Below, in pieces: positions 23,728-35,198 of a stretch of DNA of 64,000 nt. Source of the DNA: Athripsodes cinereus (Eukaryota > Arthropoda > Insecta > Trichoptera > Leptoceridae). Location of the stretch: the NCBI GenBank assembly GCA_947579605.1, contig OX388321.1, forward strand, positions 13,295,427 to 13,359,426, written 5' to 3'. Each line of letters begins with the position of its first letter. Positions within the stretch are counted from its first letter, which is position 1. Below the pieces are notes generated by a model. That model had not been told where the DNA came from and did not search any database. It saw nothing but the letters and a program-made list of their open reading frames with translations. The position numbers were made by a program, and so were the translations under genes.

Positions 23728-23812
23728 ATAATACAAGATTCATATCTTAGTTTGGGACTAGCTCGGTCTGTGTGAATTGTCTATACGTGTTATGTGTTAT
23801 GTGTTATATAAG
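23728..23812 (+). repeat. SINE-B 3' fragment
   Basis: tacccataatacaagattca through actagctcggtctgtgtgaa and a (tgttatg)n end, matching 437-527. Confidence 0.75.
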
Positions 23813-23820
23813 TAAAAATG

Positions 23821-24377
23821 AGTTGACCATATATGTTCTCCCATAACTTGAGAACGGCTGAACCGAATTGGCTGATTCTTTTTTGTTGTGATCGTAATTA
23901 TCAGGAGACGGTTTTCATGAAAGAAAATTATTGGAAAATCCAACGGAGACTCGGAAATTTGGATTGTATTTTTGTATGAAAGTGACGTTTGAATGACAGT
24001 TCCGCTGTCAAGTGTTGCTATAACGATTTAAAAAAAATGTTTTATCCACCACTATCAACAACTTTTTTTTGTGGTGTTCGTAAATGGTTTATATGAAAAA
24101 AAACTACTGGAAAATCTCTTCATGTTAATACTACAGTATAAAAAATTAATATTACATGTTTGAACGACATAAAACGTCGGGTAGGGCAAGAATGTAATAG
24201 AATTATATTTTGAAATTACTGAAATTGTACTGAATGTACTGAAATGGTTTTATTTCAAGTCACATAAATTCAAAGGAAGATTCGGTTGAATGAATCACTT
24301 CTCAACTAACTGCAGAGCCTAAACCATTGGAGATAGACATGAGATTCACCCTGGCGACGCCGGGTAGGAACATCTAG
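23821..24377 (+). mobile_element. Helitron-type non-autonomous element
   Basis: Long non-coding unit (cccataacttgagaacggct, gagacggttttcatgaaaga) ending in a GC hairpin (cctggcgacgccggg) followed within 15 bp by CTAG and T. The left end is uncertain. Confidence 0.55.
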
Positions 24378-24482
24378 TATTTAATAAAAACATGTCTCAT
24401 TTTGTATAAAAACGGCCTTTTTGAAAAAAAAATATAACTATGTTGTCAAACTTTGTTCTTCGGAAAAGTATAGGTCTCTAAG

Positions 24483-24800
24483 TTATGTACTACCTGTAAA
24501 AGGCAAGTTTTAGTGTACTTCTTCTTCTTCCTGGTACTGTCCCAACTTATTGCGGCTGAAGGCTTTTGGGGTCGGCTCTTCTCGTTCTGAGGTTGTACAC
24601 TCTTCTGTTTGCTATATCATCTTCATCCAGGCCATTTCTCCGCAAGTTTTAGTGTACGTTCACATAAATATATTCAACATCTTTCATTCGATGACGAGGA
24701 ACGCCACCCATCCTAATAAATTTTTTAACTGATACAGAGAGAACAACTTGCATGTTTATTACTTGTCAATGTCTAATGATTAACTATTTACGGGAAATGC
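24483..24800 (+). repeat. SINE-A copy interrupted by a LINE tail
   Basis: acctgtaaaaggcaag, then (after the insertion) ttcaacatctttcattcgat, gacgaggaacgccacccatc, agagagaacaacttgcatgt and gccgtgataaag. The insertion and its duplication occupy 24503-24657. Confidence 0.7.
24519..24641 (-). mobile_element. 123-bp LINE 3' fragment with perfect 16-bp target-site duplication
   Basis: gcaagttttagtgtac occurs at 24503-24518 and again at 24642-24657. Between them the minus strand ends an open frame ...NRRVYNLRTRRADPKSLQPQ then TAA, followed by a (GAA)n-type tail: an extremely 5'-truncated non-LTR retrotransposon inserted into SINE-A. Confidence 0.88.
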
Positions 24801-25375
24801 CGTGATAAAGTTACGGAAGAGTGACATATGCCAACCCGCTTTTTAATCATATTAGGAACATAGCAAAACAGCTTCCGGGAGAAGTTCCATCCCCACAAAT
24901 CGTCACAGGACACTATCAACAATCATACATCTGCTTTATATTGAAATCAACACCAACATTTTTATTAAGTTCTTAATATGAATATATGTGATTCGTTTTT
25001 ATTCATTATATAATCGTAATGTTATAATATGCAACGATGGATATTATTTCCGCCCTACAACTTGATACTGTGATAACATTATGAGTGCATTGTCATTTAG
25101 TGCATGTATATGTAAAGAATTCAATCTGTTTTTGCTATGGATAGATATCACCTATCATGTTATGGAACACAACATTTGTTTATTCTAGCAAAATACAAGT
25201 TTAGAGTGGGTACCACTAAAATTATTTTATTCATCTTTCAACGCTGCTCTTGATTGAGGCTCAAGGTGGAAACGAGTCTCTTAGGTATTTCATAATGTGA
25301 GAGACATTTCTAATCATATGATGTCATCGCATTTTGAATGGAAAATGAAACACACTTACAAAAAGCTATCTTCTA
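24801..25375. other. Intergenic, no gene seen
   Basis: AT-rich. Nothing recognised. Confidence 0.3.
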
Positions 25376-25377
25376 TT

Positions 25378-25570
25378 TATACCATCACGGGAGTTTTTTT
25401 TACCCACAACAGTTTTTTTCCCCTCTTTTCTTTTTTCCTTTCGATCGTTCTCTATGTGTCAATAATCAATAAAAGAAAATGCAAAATGTTATAAACGGTG
25501 TGTTTTATGAATATCTGCCTTTTACAGGACACTCGAAAACTAACAGAAAAGAATAGGAGAACTATTCGAC
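25378..25570 (-). repeat. SINE-A copy, internally deleted
   Basis: Antisense: taccatcacgg at the left, tctatgtgtcaataatcaat in the middle, and atgaatatctgccttttaca, ggacactcgaaaactaacag at the right. Confidence 0.55.
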
Positions 25571-26460
25571 GTCGGGTATTTCACATAAAATATAAATAAA
25601 TTCTGATTGTATAGTACTTGGAATAACTTTGTGAAAGTTAATTTTATACTTTCACAAAGTATAAAATTAACTGATGATGGTTGTCTACCCGAAAGGCCTC
25701 TGAGTCAAATATTTTTCACAGTGAAATAATACAGTGTTTTGTTTTAACTCTATATAAATAAATGCTATCCACGTAATGTGAATATCTACATCAACATTTT
25801 TTTTGTAAGAGGTATCAACTGTTTATTTGATAAACAAATAAGTAAATATACTTATTTTTTATCTGTATCAATACATAATAATATAATTATTGTGGTGGAG
25901 ATAAGAGCTATTATCAATTTTTAACAAGACCCATTGATTCGTGATTCATAAAGGTTTATGATTCACCACCATGGACCTATCCTTGCTAGCTCTTACACGT
26001 CATGTTGTATGTGTAATAATTATGTCCTTATCTGTTGTGATTATGTATATGAGAGGTTTAGAAGCAAAGTCACATCGATCCATTTTTTTACAAGTATTTA
26101 ACTGTGAGTGAAGAGATGTTCGTATTTCCGTTGGCCTCATTGTTAAATCCATACAATGAAATTACGCCTCCATCTTCGTGTGAATAAAAAAAAAACTGAT
26201 TTAGTATCAAAAACACTTCGCCGTCCCCTAGTTAGATTAGTCAGTTAACTATCGTGCGGAGACATTCCTATACCTAATTACAAGACTGGTGAATCTGACT
26301 CGCATACGATTCTACTCCAACTAAAAGGTTGGGATATTGTATCCTATGCGACGTAATATGTGTTGCTGGGTAGTTATTGAATATTACTGCAGTTCATAAT
26401 GTCTATGTAAATTGATAATTTATCACAACTCCCGCACTACAAGGAATATTATAATTTTAT
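25571..26460. other. Intergenic with one structured motif
   Basis: Hairpin actttgtgaaag/ctttcacaaagt (25626-25660), then CTGATGATGG and CCCGAAAGG (25671-25696) with cagtgaaataatacagtgtt downstream: one member of the structured-motif group described in the findings. Otherwise AT-rich, no gene. Confidence 0.45.
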
Positions 26461-26473
26461 TGTGCAGAGCATA

Positions 26474-26731
26474 TCGAGGGTATACAACCAAAATGCACTA
26501 AGTCATTTCAGTTTTGAGATGACATGGTGGCAATTAAATGAAAAAAAAAGTGTTTAGATCAATACAAATTCGTCATGTATTATTTGAACTTTAATTAAGA
26601 TGATATTGGTAAGTGACTTTTAGGCTTTGCAAACAAATTTAAACATAGGAAATATGTTAATTACTTGAATAGTTTTTGAAAACTTTTGTAGCGCTAGACT
26701 GACTTAGTGCATTTTGGTTGTATACCCTCGA
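26474..26731. mobile_element. Mariner-type MITE, 258 bp, 32-bp perfect inverted ends, TA flanks
   Basis: tcgagggtatacaaccaaaa and the next 12 bases (26474-26505) are exactly inverted at 26700-26731. TA flanks both ends (26472-26473, 26732-26733). No coding capacity. Confidence 0.88.
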
Positions 26732-26844
26732 TATGGTGCTACTTCTAATGTTTAGGTATTATTATTATTATTGCCGCAAATAGCAAATGAGAATGGTACG
26801 AGTAATATGAGAAAAACTAATGTGAATCTGTATCCCACACTTTT

Positions 26845-27081
26845 ATGTAAGTTTTTGAATATTACGTAAAACATCAGGAATAAGACATTTAGCATCTTCA
26901 GTTCAGTGATGAGGCATGTCACCCATTCTGAATGTTTTACTTTTTAATGGCAAGGAAAGGATGACATGTATGTTTTTTATACAAAATTTCATATTATTTT
27001 CCTAGTTCATACATCGTCCTAGTTTTAAAAATTCATATTATTTTGTTAACACTGTTATGTAATGATGATGTGCAAGAAGAA

Positions 27082-27112
<31 letters not shown>

Positions 27113-27172
27113 AAATTTGTCTACTGGCTTCCCCTTTTGTGAGAGATGCTGTGTTGGTATGGATGAATGGAT
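26845..27172 (+). repeat. SINE-A copy split by AT-rich insertion
   Basis: tttttgaatattacg, agtgatgaggcatgtcaccc, attctgaatgttttact, then about 130 bp of unrelated AT-rich sequence ending in (AAAT)n (27078-27116), then ctactggcttccccttttgt and gatgctgtgttggtatgg. Confidence 0.6.
27078..27116 (+). repeat. (AAAT)n microsatellite
   Basis: About eight uninterrupted aata units followed by aaaa. Confidence 0.9.
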
Positions 27173-27324
27173 GGTGGTAGTGGATGATTTGTTCCTTTGT
27201 TGCTGTTTTTCGACCCTTCGACCGTGTGAAGAGCTAAAAAGGGGGCTTTCATTTCGCTTCTTATTAAGCTATTGTTATTTCTACAGATCCGCAGATCGGT
27301 AGACAGCTTGTTAAGCCTTTTTTT

Positions 27325-27545
27325 GCCAATCTCTCTTAATTGGAGATGGCGAGGAAACAACTGCATGCAACAAACATGCAAGTCGGCCTCTCTGTGCAAA
27401 TGAAAAATACGACATTCCAGGTAGGGGAAGTTTGGTGAATTGAAAATGTTAAATATCTTATCCGTTATGTTTTTCAAAGAACCTGCAATTTTACAGAACA
27501 TATGAAAATTAAAAAAAAATGTGGAATACTTATTATTTACTTGGG
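27325..27545 (-). repeat. SINE-A copy, diverged
   Basis: Antisense blocks: acaaacatgcaagtcggcctct, gtgcaaatgaaaaatacgac, ttccaggtagggg, gtgaattgaaaatgttaaat and gaacctgcaattttacagaa. Confidence 0.6.
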
Positions 27546-28029
27546 ACATCACAGAGCGATGTATCGTATTATCCTGAATATCGTTTTTAAGATTCTATAT
27601 TATTATCTGAAATTGATCTTGTCTTATTATTTCACGCTTAATATTCACTTATTTGCGTATATATTCACGTAATTGACTAGGTAAAATAAATGATGATTTC
27701 ATTCCTGCTTGACTTTAATACATTCATATCGAAACACTTTATTTTATATTGTTTTGTTTACACATAGTGTCTCTATTAGCTATTGGTGTCTTCTCTACTT
27801 CCCGCAAGTTACGAGAAATATAGCAATCAAATAGCATAGAAATCGTTAAGTAGGTACTACTTTTTTATTTTTTAATACAAGCAATATCCCAGCTAGTACA
27901 TCGCATAAAATACCGATCTTCTAATTATTTTATTGCATCTAATAATATAAAATGTTCCTAATGTAATGTACAGTGACAAATAGTATGTAATTCAATGTGA
28001 TTTATTTATACACCGTCACATTTATTTAT
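27546..28029. other. Intergenic, no gene seen
   Basis: AT-rich. Nothing recognised. Confidence 0.3.
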
Positions 28030-28032
28030 GTA

Positions 28033-30067
28033 GGGGAGAGGGGGGCATAGTGGGGTACCTAACATATAAAGTCGTCTAACTCGCTTAGGAATTATTATTT
28101 TCTTTGTAAATAATGGTTAATTAGTTGTGTCATTAATAACGCAAGATTTGAATAATAACTTTTTATTATAGGATAAATAGTTTAGCTACATAATAAATAT
28201 ATGCTATGAAAGCGGTTTGCCCCACTTTGCCCCGTACACGGGGTAAAGCGGGGTACCAGGTGGGATATTGTGATGTATCTTTAAAACTTTAACATATTAG
28301 TCGCTTATTTAATTAAATGAATGCTTTATTGAAAAAATATATATTTGAAAATAAAAACCTAAAAACTAGAAGTATAAATACTGACTGCATCAGCGAAACT
28401 TAATCGTCACTGCATATTACACACAAATGGGTGGCTTCATTATCGTCATCATCCTCTCCAGCACACGAGCAGTGTGCCCAACGAATACATTTCCTATATC
28501 TTATCCATCCCTCATTTGACTGAGACTACAAGTAGCCACAATAGATGCTTTCAGCGTCTTATTATATAACGTCAGCGCAAAATGTGCTCAGAGGTTTCAT
28601 AAAGCCAACGTCTAATGGTTGGAGATGGTGTGTGCAGTGAAGTAGGAAACATAGCAAAATTACTCCATTTTCGCGGGCTAAATCGATTACCTCAATGGAT
28701 TTTACATGTGTTGCATGGCCATCTAAGAGCAAAAGCACAGGATCATCTATGGTAACATGTGACCATTCTATAAATCTCTGTAACCATAGTACGAATAGGT
28801 GACCTTGTATCCAACTGGATTCGTGACATTCACTCCAAGATCCAGCCGGTGATCTATCAAGAAATTCGGGCTTCATATAGGTACCAATTGCACTGAAACA
28901 CACAATTGTCGTCATCAATTTCCCCCGTTCTGCAGAAGGTTCCGACTTGCCGTTTTCCACGTGAAGACAATATTTTGGAATGACTTTTGGGGACAGTCGA
29001 CACCCCCGTTTCATCCACGTTGTAGATGCGCTCTGAATTTAATTTATATTTGTCGCTGACCTTTTCCTAAAAATCAAAAAAGTTTCCAACAGCAACTCTA
29101 TTAAAATTCATTCCTCTGGCTGTTGAAGTTCTTTCTGGCTTTCTGTAGCTGATATCCAGGAGTCTCCTCAAAAAGCATTTGAGCCAGTCGTCTCCTGCCA
29201 GGCCATTACATGTGTTAAATTTATGGGCGATCTGGTTTTTCTCAGCTTATTCATTCTCAGGCAGTCTTCCTAATTTCTTTCGAAGTTAGACCGTGGAGTC
29301 TCTTTTCTATCATATTAATAATATATCTTACTAATTCAGCTTCCTGCTGTGGGGAAAATAGCGTGGAGTAATGGCCTAACTTCTTTTGAAACATAGTTTC
29401 ATCAGGATTAGCTCTGTACTTGGATACGTATCGTTCAAGAGTAGTTTGTGGAACATGATGGGAATAAGTAGCTTTTTTTATATCCCATTTCTACTGAATC
29501 ACACTCAAAACGGCTTTCTCCATAGACTCCATGGACCATGACTGTTGATCGGTTTTTCTCTTGTATGTTCTAACCATATTGACTAAAACAAAAGAAGTAT
29601 AAATTCTTATTCCAATAATTATGAAACAGTATGGGGTATAGTGGGGTACCTAAATGAAAGTACCCCACTATGCCCCTTCCAGTATACCCCACTTTGCCCC
29701 AAGCTATGTGCAAAATAAAACAAGGACAACACCATCTTACTTTTGTTTATATCCAATCTTTTTATTATTCCTTTTATCTTAAAGCATCAAACTCATATAA
29801 TAGGCGTATTTTCACTATAAAATATTTACGATAGGGCACGTAAACAAAAAATTAAATTTGTCAAATATTTTAACGAAACGATAATATTCAATAAAATTCA
29901 CGCGGGAAAAAAAACAACAACACAACAGCGTCTATCACATGCGCAGGTCGCATGACAACTGGTAGTCAATCTGTTTGCGATATTTTGCATACCATATGAC
30001 GACCACAATGCTCAAAAAATGCACTACCCCGCTATGCCCCGGTACCCCACTATGCCCCCCTCTCCCC
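28033..30067 (-). mobile_element. Pogo-like (Tc1/mariner superfamily) DNA transposon, ~2.0 kb, inactive
   Basis: 27-bp terminal inverted repeats beginning ggggagaggggggcatagtg (28033-28059 and 30041-30067, perfect) lie between TA dinucleotides (28031-28032 and 30068-30069). The matching extends a base or so beyond the TA. The same core word, taccccactatgcccc or close variants, is repeated inside at about 28218-28257 and 29629-29700. A decayed transposase runs on the minus strand between them. Confidence 0.9.
28562..29577 (-). pseudogene. Pogo-like DDE transposase, broken
   Basis: Starts at ATG 29577-29575: MVRTYKRKTDQQSW, a psq-type helix-turn-helix start, then an in-frame stop after LSVIQ near 29490, then the recognition-helix stretch VPQTTLERYVSKYRANPDE. 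NVDETG with the first catalytic D lies at about 29005-29022. The reading then shifts frame at least twice between about 28900 and 29000. The last stretch (28562-29014) is open and carries LLLLDGHATHV (second D) and HHLQPLDVG (third D). Catalytic residues survive but the protein cannot be made in one piece. It belongs to the element at 28033-30067. Confidence 0.88.
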
Positions 30068-30069
30068 TA

Positions 30070-31129
30070 CGTAGTTTACGTTGAAATGTTTTATAAATAG
30101 TTGATCAACTAGGTACAGGCCACAAGATGCTGACAATGTATGCAAACATTCTCATTGATCAATGTCACTATTTATTGTAAGCGAAAATATTATAAAACAT
30201 TAAAAAAACACCCAACTCCATTTATTTTACGACTTTTATTATTCTTTTAAAGGAATACACAAGCGAATTTCGATTTACGCCGATGCACTCCGCATTACTG
30301 TGTTTTCATAATTTGAAATTAGTTATGTGTCTTCCATACATTCATGGAGTAGGTATTTTAATCGAAATAAGGAATCTTTATAAACTGTTTTTATTGTTAT
30401 TTATTTGATTATTTTGCAAGATTATGTTACTACATATATTACAAATGAACGCATATTTTATTCTTTATTTATATAACTGTTGGCCCATTTTTTATGTAGG
30501 TAATAAACAAATGGTTTCACAATCGTTTCAGCGTTTATTCTTGTTTTTATTATTTTTCATTAATATGTACCTACGTAGATTAAACGAAACACTAAAACAT
30601 AAGGAAACCCCTTCGTCGGCAAGTGATTGTACAATTATGAAAGTGATCCACTACTTAATTTTGTGTCCATTCGAAGGATATTTCGATGAATCTATGGATC
30701 ATTTATCATTCCCGATGGTGTGGTATCGATGCGGCAATGTTTTGATATGTAGAAAATAATGTTACGCTCCTCTACTAATCTATCTTTATGTTTATTGTTC
30801 CACCGGGAATGCCTGTGTTAGTTTGTAGATCCAAATATAAATAAGTGACTTACTCTTGCCCTTCAAATATTATGCCAGCTCTTTAAAAAAAAATACATCT
30901 GTGTATGCAAATATTTCTATATGCAAATACAATACACCTGAATCGTTAAAGCCCTCTATTATTTTAATTGTAAAGTTTTTTAGTGTGCTGAAAATCGCAA
31001 GTAGGTATATGCATTACTTCACCCATAGACATTCGACATGTTCGCATAATATCGATAAGGTATGTGCATACATAATTTATCTTTAATGTTTTAGTGTGTC
31101 ACTTAACGAAATTAAAAAAAAAACAAACG
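30070..31129. other. Intergenic, no gene seen
   Basis: AT-rich. The open frames at 30424-30759 and 30856-31086 have no recognisable domain, splice context or codon bias. Confidence 0.35.
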
Positions 31130-31386
31130 ATCTAGAGTTTGTGTGTTCACATTGTGAAAAGACATTTTAAACATATTTGATATCAATAAAACACTGTTTT
31201 ACTTTTCACTATTGATTTATTATTACTCAAGCGCTTTCGTCAAGTTAGCTTGACATTTTCAAGAGAACTAATTGTCAAGCTAACTTAAAGAGAAAATGTC
31301 AAGCTAACTTGACGAAAGCGCTTGAGTAATAATAAATCAATAGTGAAAAGTAAAACAGTGTTTTATTGATATCAAATATGTTTAAA
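31130..31386 (-). mobile_element. Foldback element, copy 1 of a pair
   Basis: The arms 31166-31260 and about 31290-31386 are inverted copies (tttaaacatatttgatatc, aaacactgttttacttttca). The extra outer segment 31130-31165 (ctagagtttgtgtgttcaca) is found reverse-complemented outside copy 2 at 38035-38073. The right arm contains stem GTCAAG/CTTGAC followed by GAAAGC (31298-31319). Confidence 0.8.
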
Positions 31387-31499
31387 AAACAAACGTTTTC
31401 TTTAACTACATTATGTTCTTTATCGAGAGAAACGTCTTTCCTTTTGTAATGACATTGTCAATCTCTGTGTCCCTGTGAGTCTCTGGTGTAGAATAGATC

Positions 31500-31680
31500 T
31501 TCCACTCTTTTCTGTAATTTTTTTAAGTGTCTTTAAAGAAGGTAAGAATATGTGAAACATCACATAATTATAAGATATTTAACATCTTTCAATTGAGCGA
31601 TGAAGTATTTCACCCATCCTGAATGTTTTATTTTATTATGTAGCGATGACATGTTTTCCATTCGCTATTCCACTTGTGAA
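31500..31680 (+). repeat. SINE-A copy, truncated by a retroelement tail
   Basis: ttaacatctttcaattgagc, gatgaagtatttcacccatc, ctgaatgttttatt and ttcgctattccacttgtgaa; the final tail is replaced by the (AAT)n of the next element. Confidence 0.65.
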
Positions 31681-31826
31681 TAATAATAATAATAATAATC
31701 TTTATTGCACAAAATTAGTAGGTATACAAAGAAGAAAAAACATGGTAACATAACAAATAAAATACATAATTTTGTGCAATGGGCGAGTTTATTGCTGAAG
31801 CGCAATATCTTCCAACTAACCCATTA
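31681..31826 (-). mobile_element. Retroelement 3' end (gggcgagttta family)
   Basis: On the minus strand: gggttagttggaagatattg, aaactcgcccattgcacaaa, ttttgtgcaataaagattat, (ATT)n tail at the left. Same family as 12983-13128 and 51567-51704. Confidence 0.75.
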
Positions 31827-31860
31827 AACAAAAACAAATAATAATAATATATAAATAAAT

Positions 31861-32335
31861 ACCCCACCGAGTCGTCTCAAATCCAGGAGGAGCTTTCTTA
31901 ACGCGACCACACCTTTGACTGACACACCAGAGATTGAGAGAGTGCGCCTATGGAGAGACACAGAGGAGAACATACAAGGGACAATATTTAATAGCCCAGT
32001 GGAAACCCTGCCTCTGGGCCATGACCTACCATGGCCGATGTGGAAAACCCTCAACAGAATCAGAACAGGAGTGGGACGCACTAAAAAGAACCTCCAGAGA
32101 TGGGGCTTGGCTGAGAGCACGGCGTGTGACTGTGGAGAGGAGCAAGACACTGGACACCTCCTGACATGCCCAATGGCTCCCAGACAGTGTCACTGGGAGG
32201 AATTCGTGGGACGAACTCACCTAGGGGGAGCTGCAAGAGAGGTCGTTGCTTTCTGGGAGGGAATGGGAGTGTAGATGTAAATTTGGTGTTTCTGTTGCTG
32301 ACCGACACGAAAAGAAGAAGAGAATAAATAAATAA
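31861..32335 (+). mobile_element. Non-LTR retrotransposon C-terminal fragment with Cys/His motif
   Basis: The open frame to 32274 encodes PWPMWKTLNRIRTGVGRTKK, QRWGLAESTACDCGEEQDTG and HLLTCPMAP. The CxC...H...C arrangement after NRIRTGVGR is typical of the end of insect LINE ORF2. 5'-truncated. Non-coding ctgaccgacacgaaaagaag follows, then (AAAT)n-type sequence. Confidence 0.8.
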
Positions 32336-34550
32336 GTAAAACAAAATAAAATAATTTAAGATATATATAGATAAATATATAAATAAACACATATGTATAC
32401 CAAAATAAATTTACACATAAAATAAGCTACTCAAAGTGAATGTTGTGATGTACTATAAACATAATGGTATAAATGATGATTATAGTAGAAGTAGAATGTT
32501 TTAATTTATATTATTACAGTGTGACTGATTTGTATATTCATTAATTCACGAAATGTGTTCTCTGGTTACATGTATGTAGGATGTTCCGTAATTATATTGA
32601 TAAATGAATAGGTATTTGTAAGAAAAATATCTGAAAAGATGATCGATAGAGTTATAGACAACGGGGAGATACAGGTATATAAATTTAATTGATTTCGACA
32701 TGTGTGTAGAATGATTGATGACTGAATAACAAACCTACTTTAATTGTTATTGATTTGATAAACATAAAGCTAAGCTCTCCCATTATGCAACGTATCTATT
32801 GTATTTTTATAATTATGCAATAATAAAATTATTACTAAATAGTAATTAGGTTGACACACATCCGTGAAGTACTTGAAATGAAATAAGTCTCAAACTTTTT
32901 TTGCTAGCATTCGAGTATAAATATTTGTAATTAATTTTTCCAAAGTAGTCTTGTTTTTGAATGATGTTGAAGACACTCCACATAACATACGCTGAATTTG
33001 TAAGGAAAGTGGAAACATTATTGTAAATAACGTTTATTTTATCTGGGATCACATTGGCCGAAAGCTGTAATGGTCCCAGTAGAATATGAATATGTCATTT
33101 CAATAATAATATGAACGGATACATTATTATATTATTGCGTGGATTGTATCTAATATTCATTATGATGAAGCATTGTTGCCTATAATATAGTTAGATATAC
33201 CTACAGTATAATTGTTGTACTTACTGATGTAGGTATTCTGTTAATCGTCCAATCCCCTTTTCTAGAGTCGTTGACAACATGAAATCATTATCATTAATTT
33301 ATTAAATTAACCTAACATAACCTTACGCATACATGCGAGTAGGTAGGCACCTACATACATGCATACGTACAACAGCCGATATTGTGATAATTTCTCTTTC
33401 ATTAATTTAATACATAAATGTATCACATATCTACCATTCCGATAGCGTATCAACAATAATATTATGTCTATGTGTACCTAATGAAAATTTATATCGTCAT
33501 ATACTTATACAAATTTAGTATAATATAAGTAGATTCAATTTGTTTATATATGATAGCCTAGCCCTGGAAGGGGAAATTTCTGAGCCAAGGTTATGTATTC
33601 AACTATTTTTCATGTCTCTTGAAAACACAAGTTAAATAGTTAAATACGACGCTCCTTCATTCAGAATTCATGGCAGCTGAGTCTTCTCGTAATATTCCCT
33701 AAATTTTGATAATGAGGTGGTCTGTAACTCTGTAGTCTATCATGGTTTGCTCAGACTTTCAATAAAGAGATCCAACGCTTGAATTCTCTACATAGTTGCC
33801 GACATTCACAGCACAAACAGATTGCATACTACTGTTTGAGTTTATGAAAACCCAGATTTATCTTTAAAAAAGTTACTTTAGGTAAGATGTACTCGTATTA
33901 TGTAAGAGGGACGCTAGAGTTATCGGGAAGTCTGTGAATGAAAAATATTTATCTTTTTAATATTTTTCACAATTTCCGAACATAACTGATGTTTTGTTAA
34001 TGCCTTTTAAAATATAATGTATAGACGATGCACCCAATTTTGGACGACTTGTACCTGTTATGTATAATGCTTTTGGTATAATAAAAATGTACACATAGTA
34101 ACATTAGTACATATTCGATGATTTTGAACACAAGAATGTAACAGGGAAATACTTATAATGTTTCAGTTCATACACTACAATCAAAAAATTAAAACCATAA
34201 TGTTTCCTCACGTTTAAATACAACTTATTAATGAAATTACAGTAATTTGTATGTAACTGCAGCTCGGTTAAATGGTGTGTATGCATGTTTACACGATCTC
34301 GTTTTGAGATACAATATTATAATTATGATTACTATATTATTTATGCAATGAGCTGCAACGGCACAAGCAGTAAATAATAATCAATCACGCACTTAAAAGC
34401 TTTTTAAACTCGCGCTTTTTGCGTAGAAAAAGAACAACCAAAGGAATGAATAAATTAGATACACAGTACAAATTAGGAATACAATTTCTAAATCAAACTG
34501 GTAGGTAGGAATTATTATCTTTTTATCGATTAAATATTATTTTTCTATAT
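32336..34550. other. Intergenic, no gene seen
   Basis: AT-rich with taggta-type simple words near 33330-33370. The minus-strand frames at 32846-33052 and 34104-34286 have no support. Confidence 0.35.
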
Positions 34551-34553
34551 TTT

Positions 34554-35198
34554 GCTTATTTGATGTCTGCTAGTATGAACTTATTGCAATAAGACTGGTT
34601 ATTTGATAATCTGCTAGTATGTACAAATGTACATATTACAATAAGACTACATTTGATGTCTGCTAGTATGGATGTATCACAATAAGACTGATTATTTGAT
34701 ATCTGTTAGTTTGTGCATATTACAATAAGACTACATTTGATGTCTGCTAGTATGGATGTATCACAATAAGACTGATTATTTGATATCTGTTAGTTTGTGC
34801 ATATTACAATAAGACTACATTTGATGTCTGCTAGTATGGATGTATCACAATAAGACTGATTATTTGATATCTGTTAGTTTGTGCATATTACAATAAGACT
34901 ACATTTGATGTCTGCTAGTATGGATGTATCACAATAAGACTGATTATTTGATATCTGTTAGTTTGTGCATATTACAATAAGACTACATTTGATGTCTGCT
35001 AGTATGGATGTATCACAATAAGACTGATTATTTGATATCTGTTAGTTTGTGCATATTACAATAAGACTACATTTGATGTCTGCTAGTATGGATGCATCAC
35101 AATAAGACTGATTATTTGATATCTGTTAGTTTGTGCATATTACAATAAGACTACATTTGATGTCTGCTAGTATGGATGTATCACAATAAGACTGATCT
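34554..35198 (+). repeat. 84-bp tandem satellite, about 7.6 units, each a dimer of ~42 bp
   Basis: acatttgatgtctgctagta recurs at 34649, 34733, 34817, 34901, 34985, 35069 and 35153, exactly 84 bp apart, with near-identical units. Each unit contains two related halves, both of the form atttgat-tctg-tagt...caataagact. The first units (34554-34648) are more diverged. No open frame runs through it. Confidence 0.95.

Noticed and set aside
30424..30759. 111-codon open frame
   Set aside because: No recognisable domain, hydrophobic AT-driven composition, no splice or repeat context; expected by chance in 64 kb of AT-rich DNA.
31824..32392. Overlapping open frames on the minus strand at the LINE fragment
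   Set aside because: They are antisense shadows of the LINE coding frame at 31861-32274.
34554..35198. CRISPR-like array
   Set aside because: There are no unique spacers; the repeat is fully tandem and the genome is eukaryotic.
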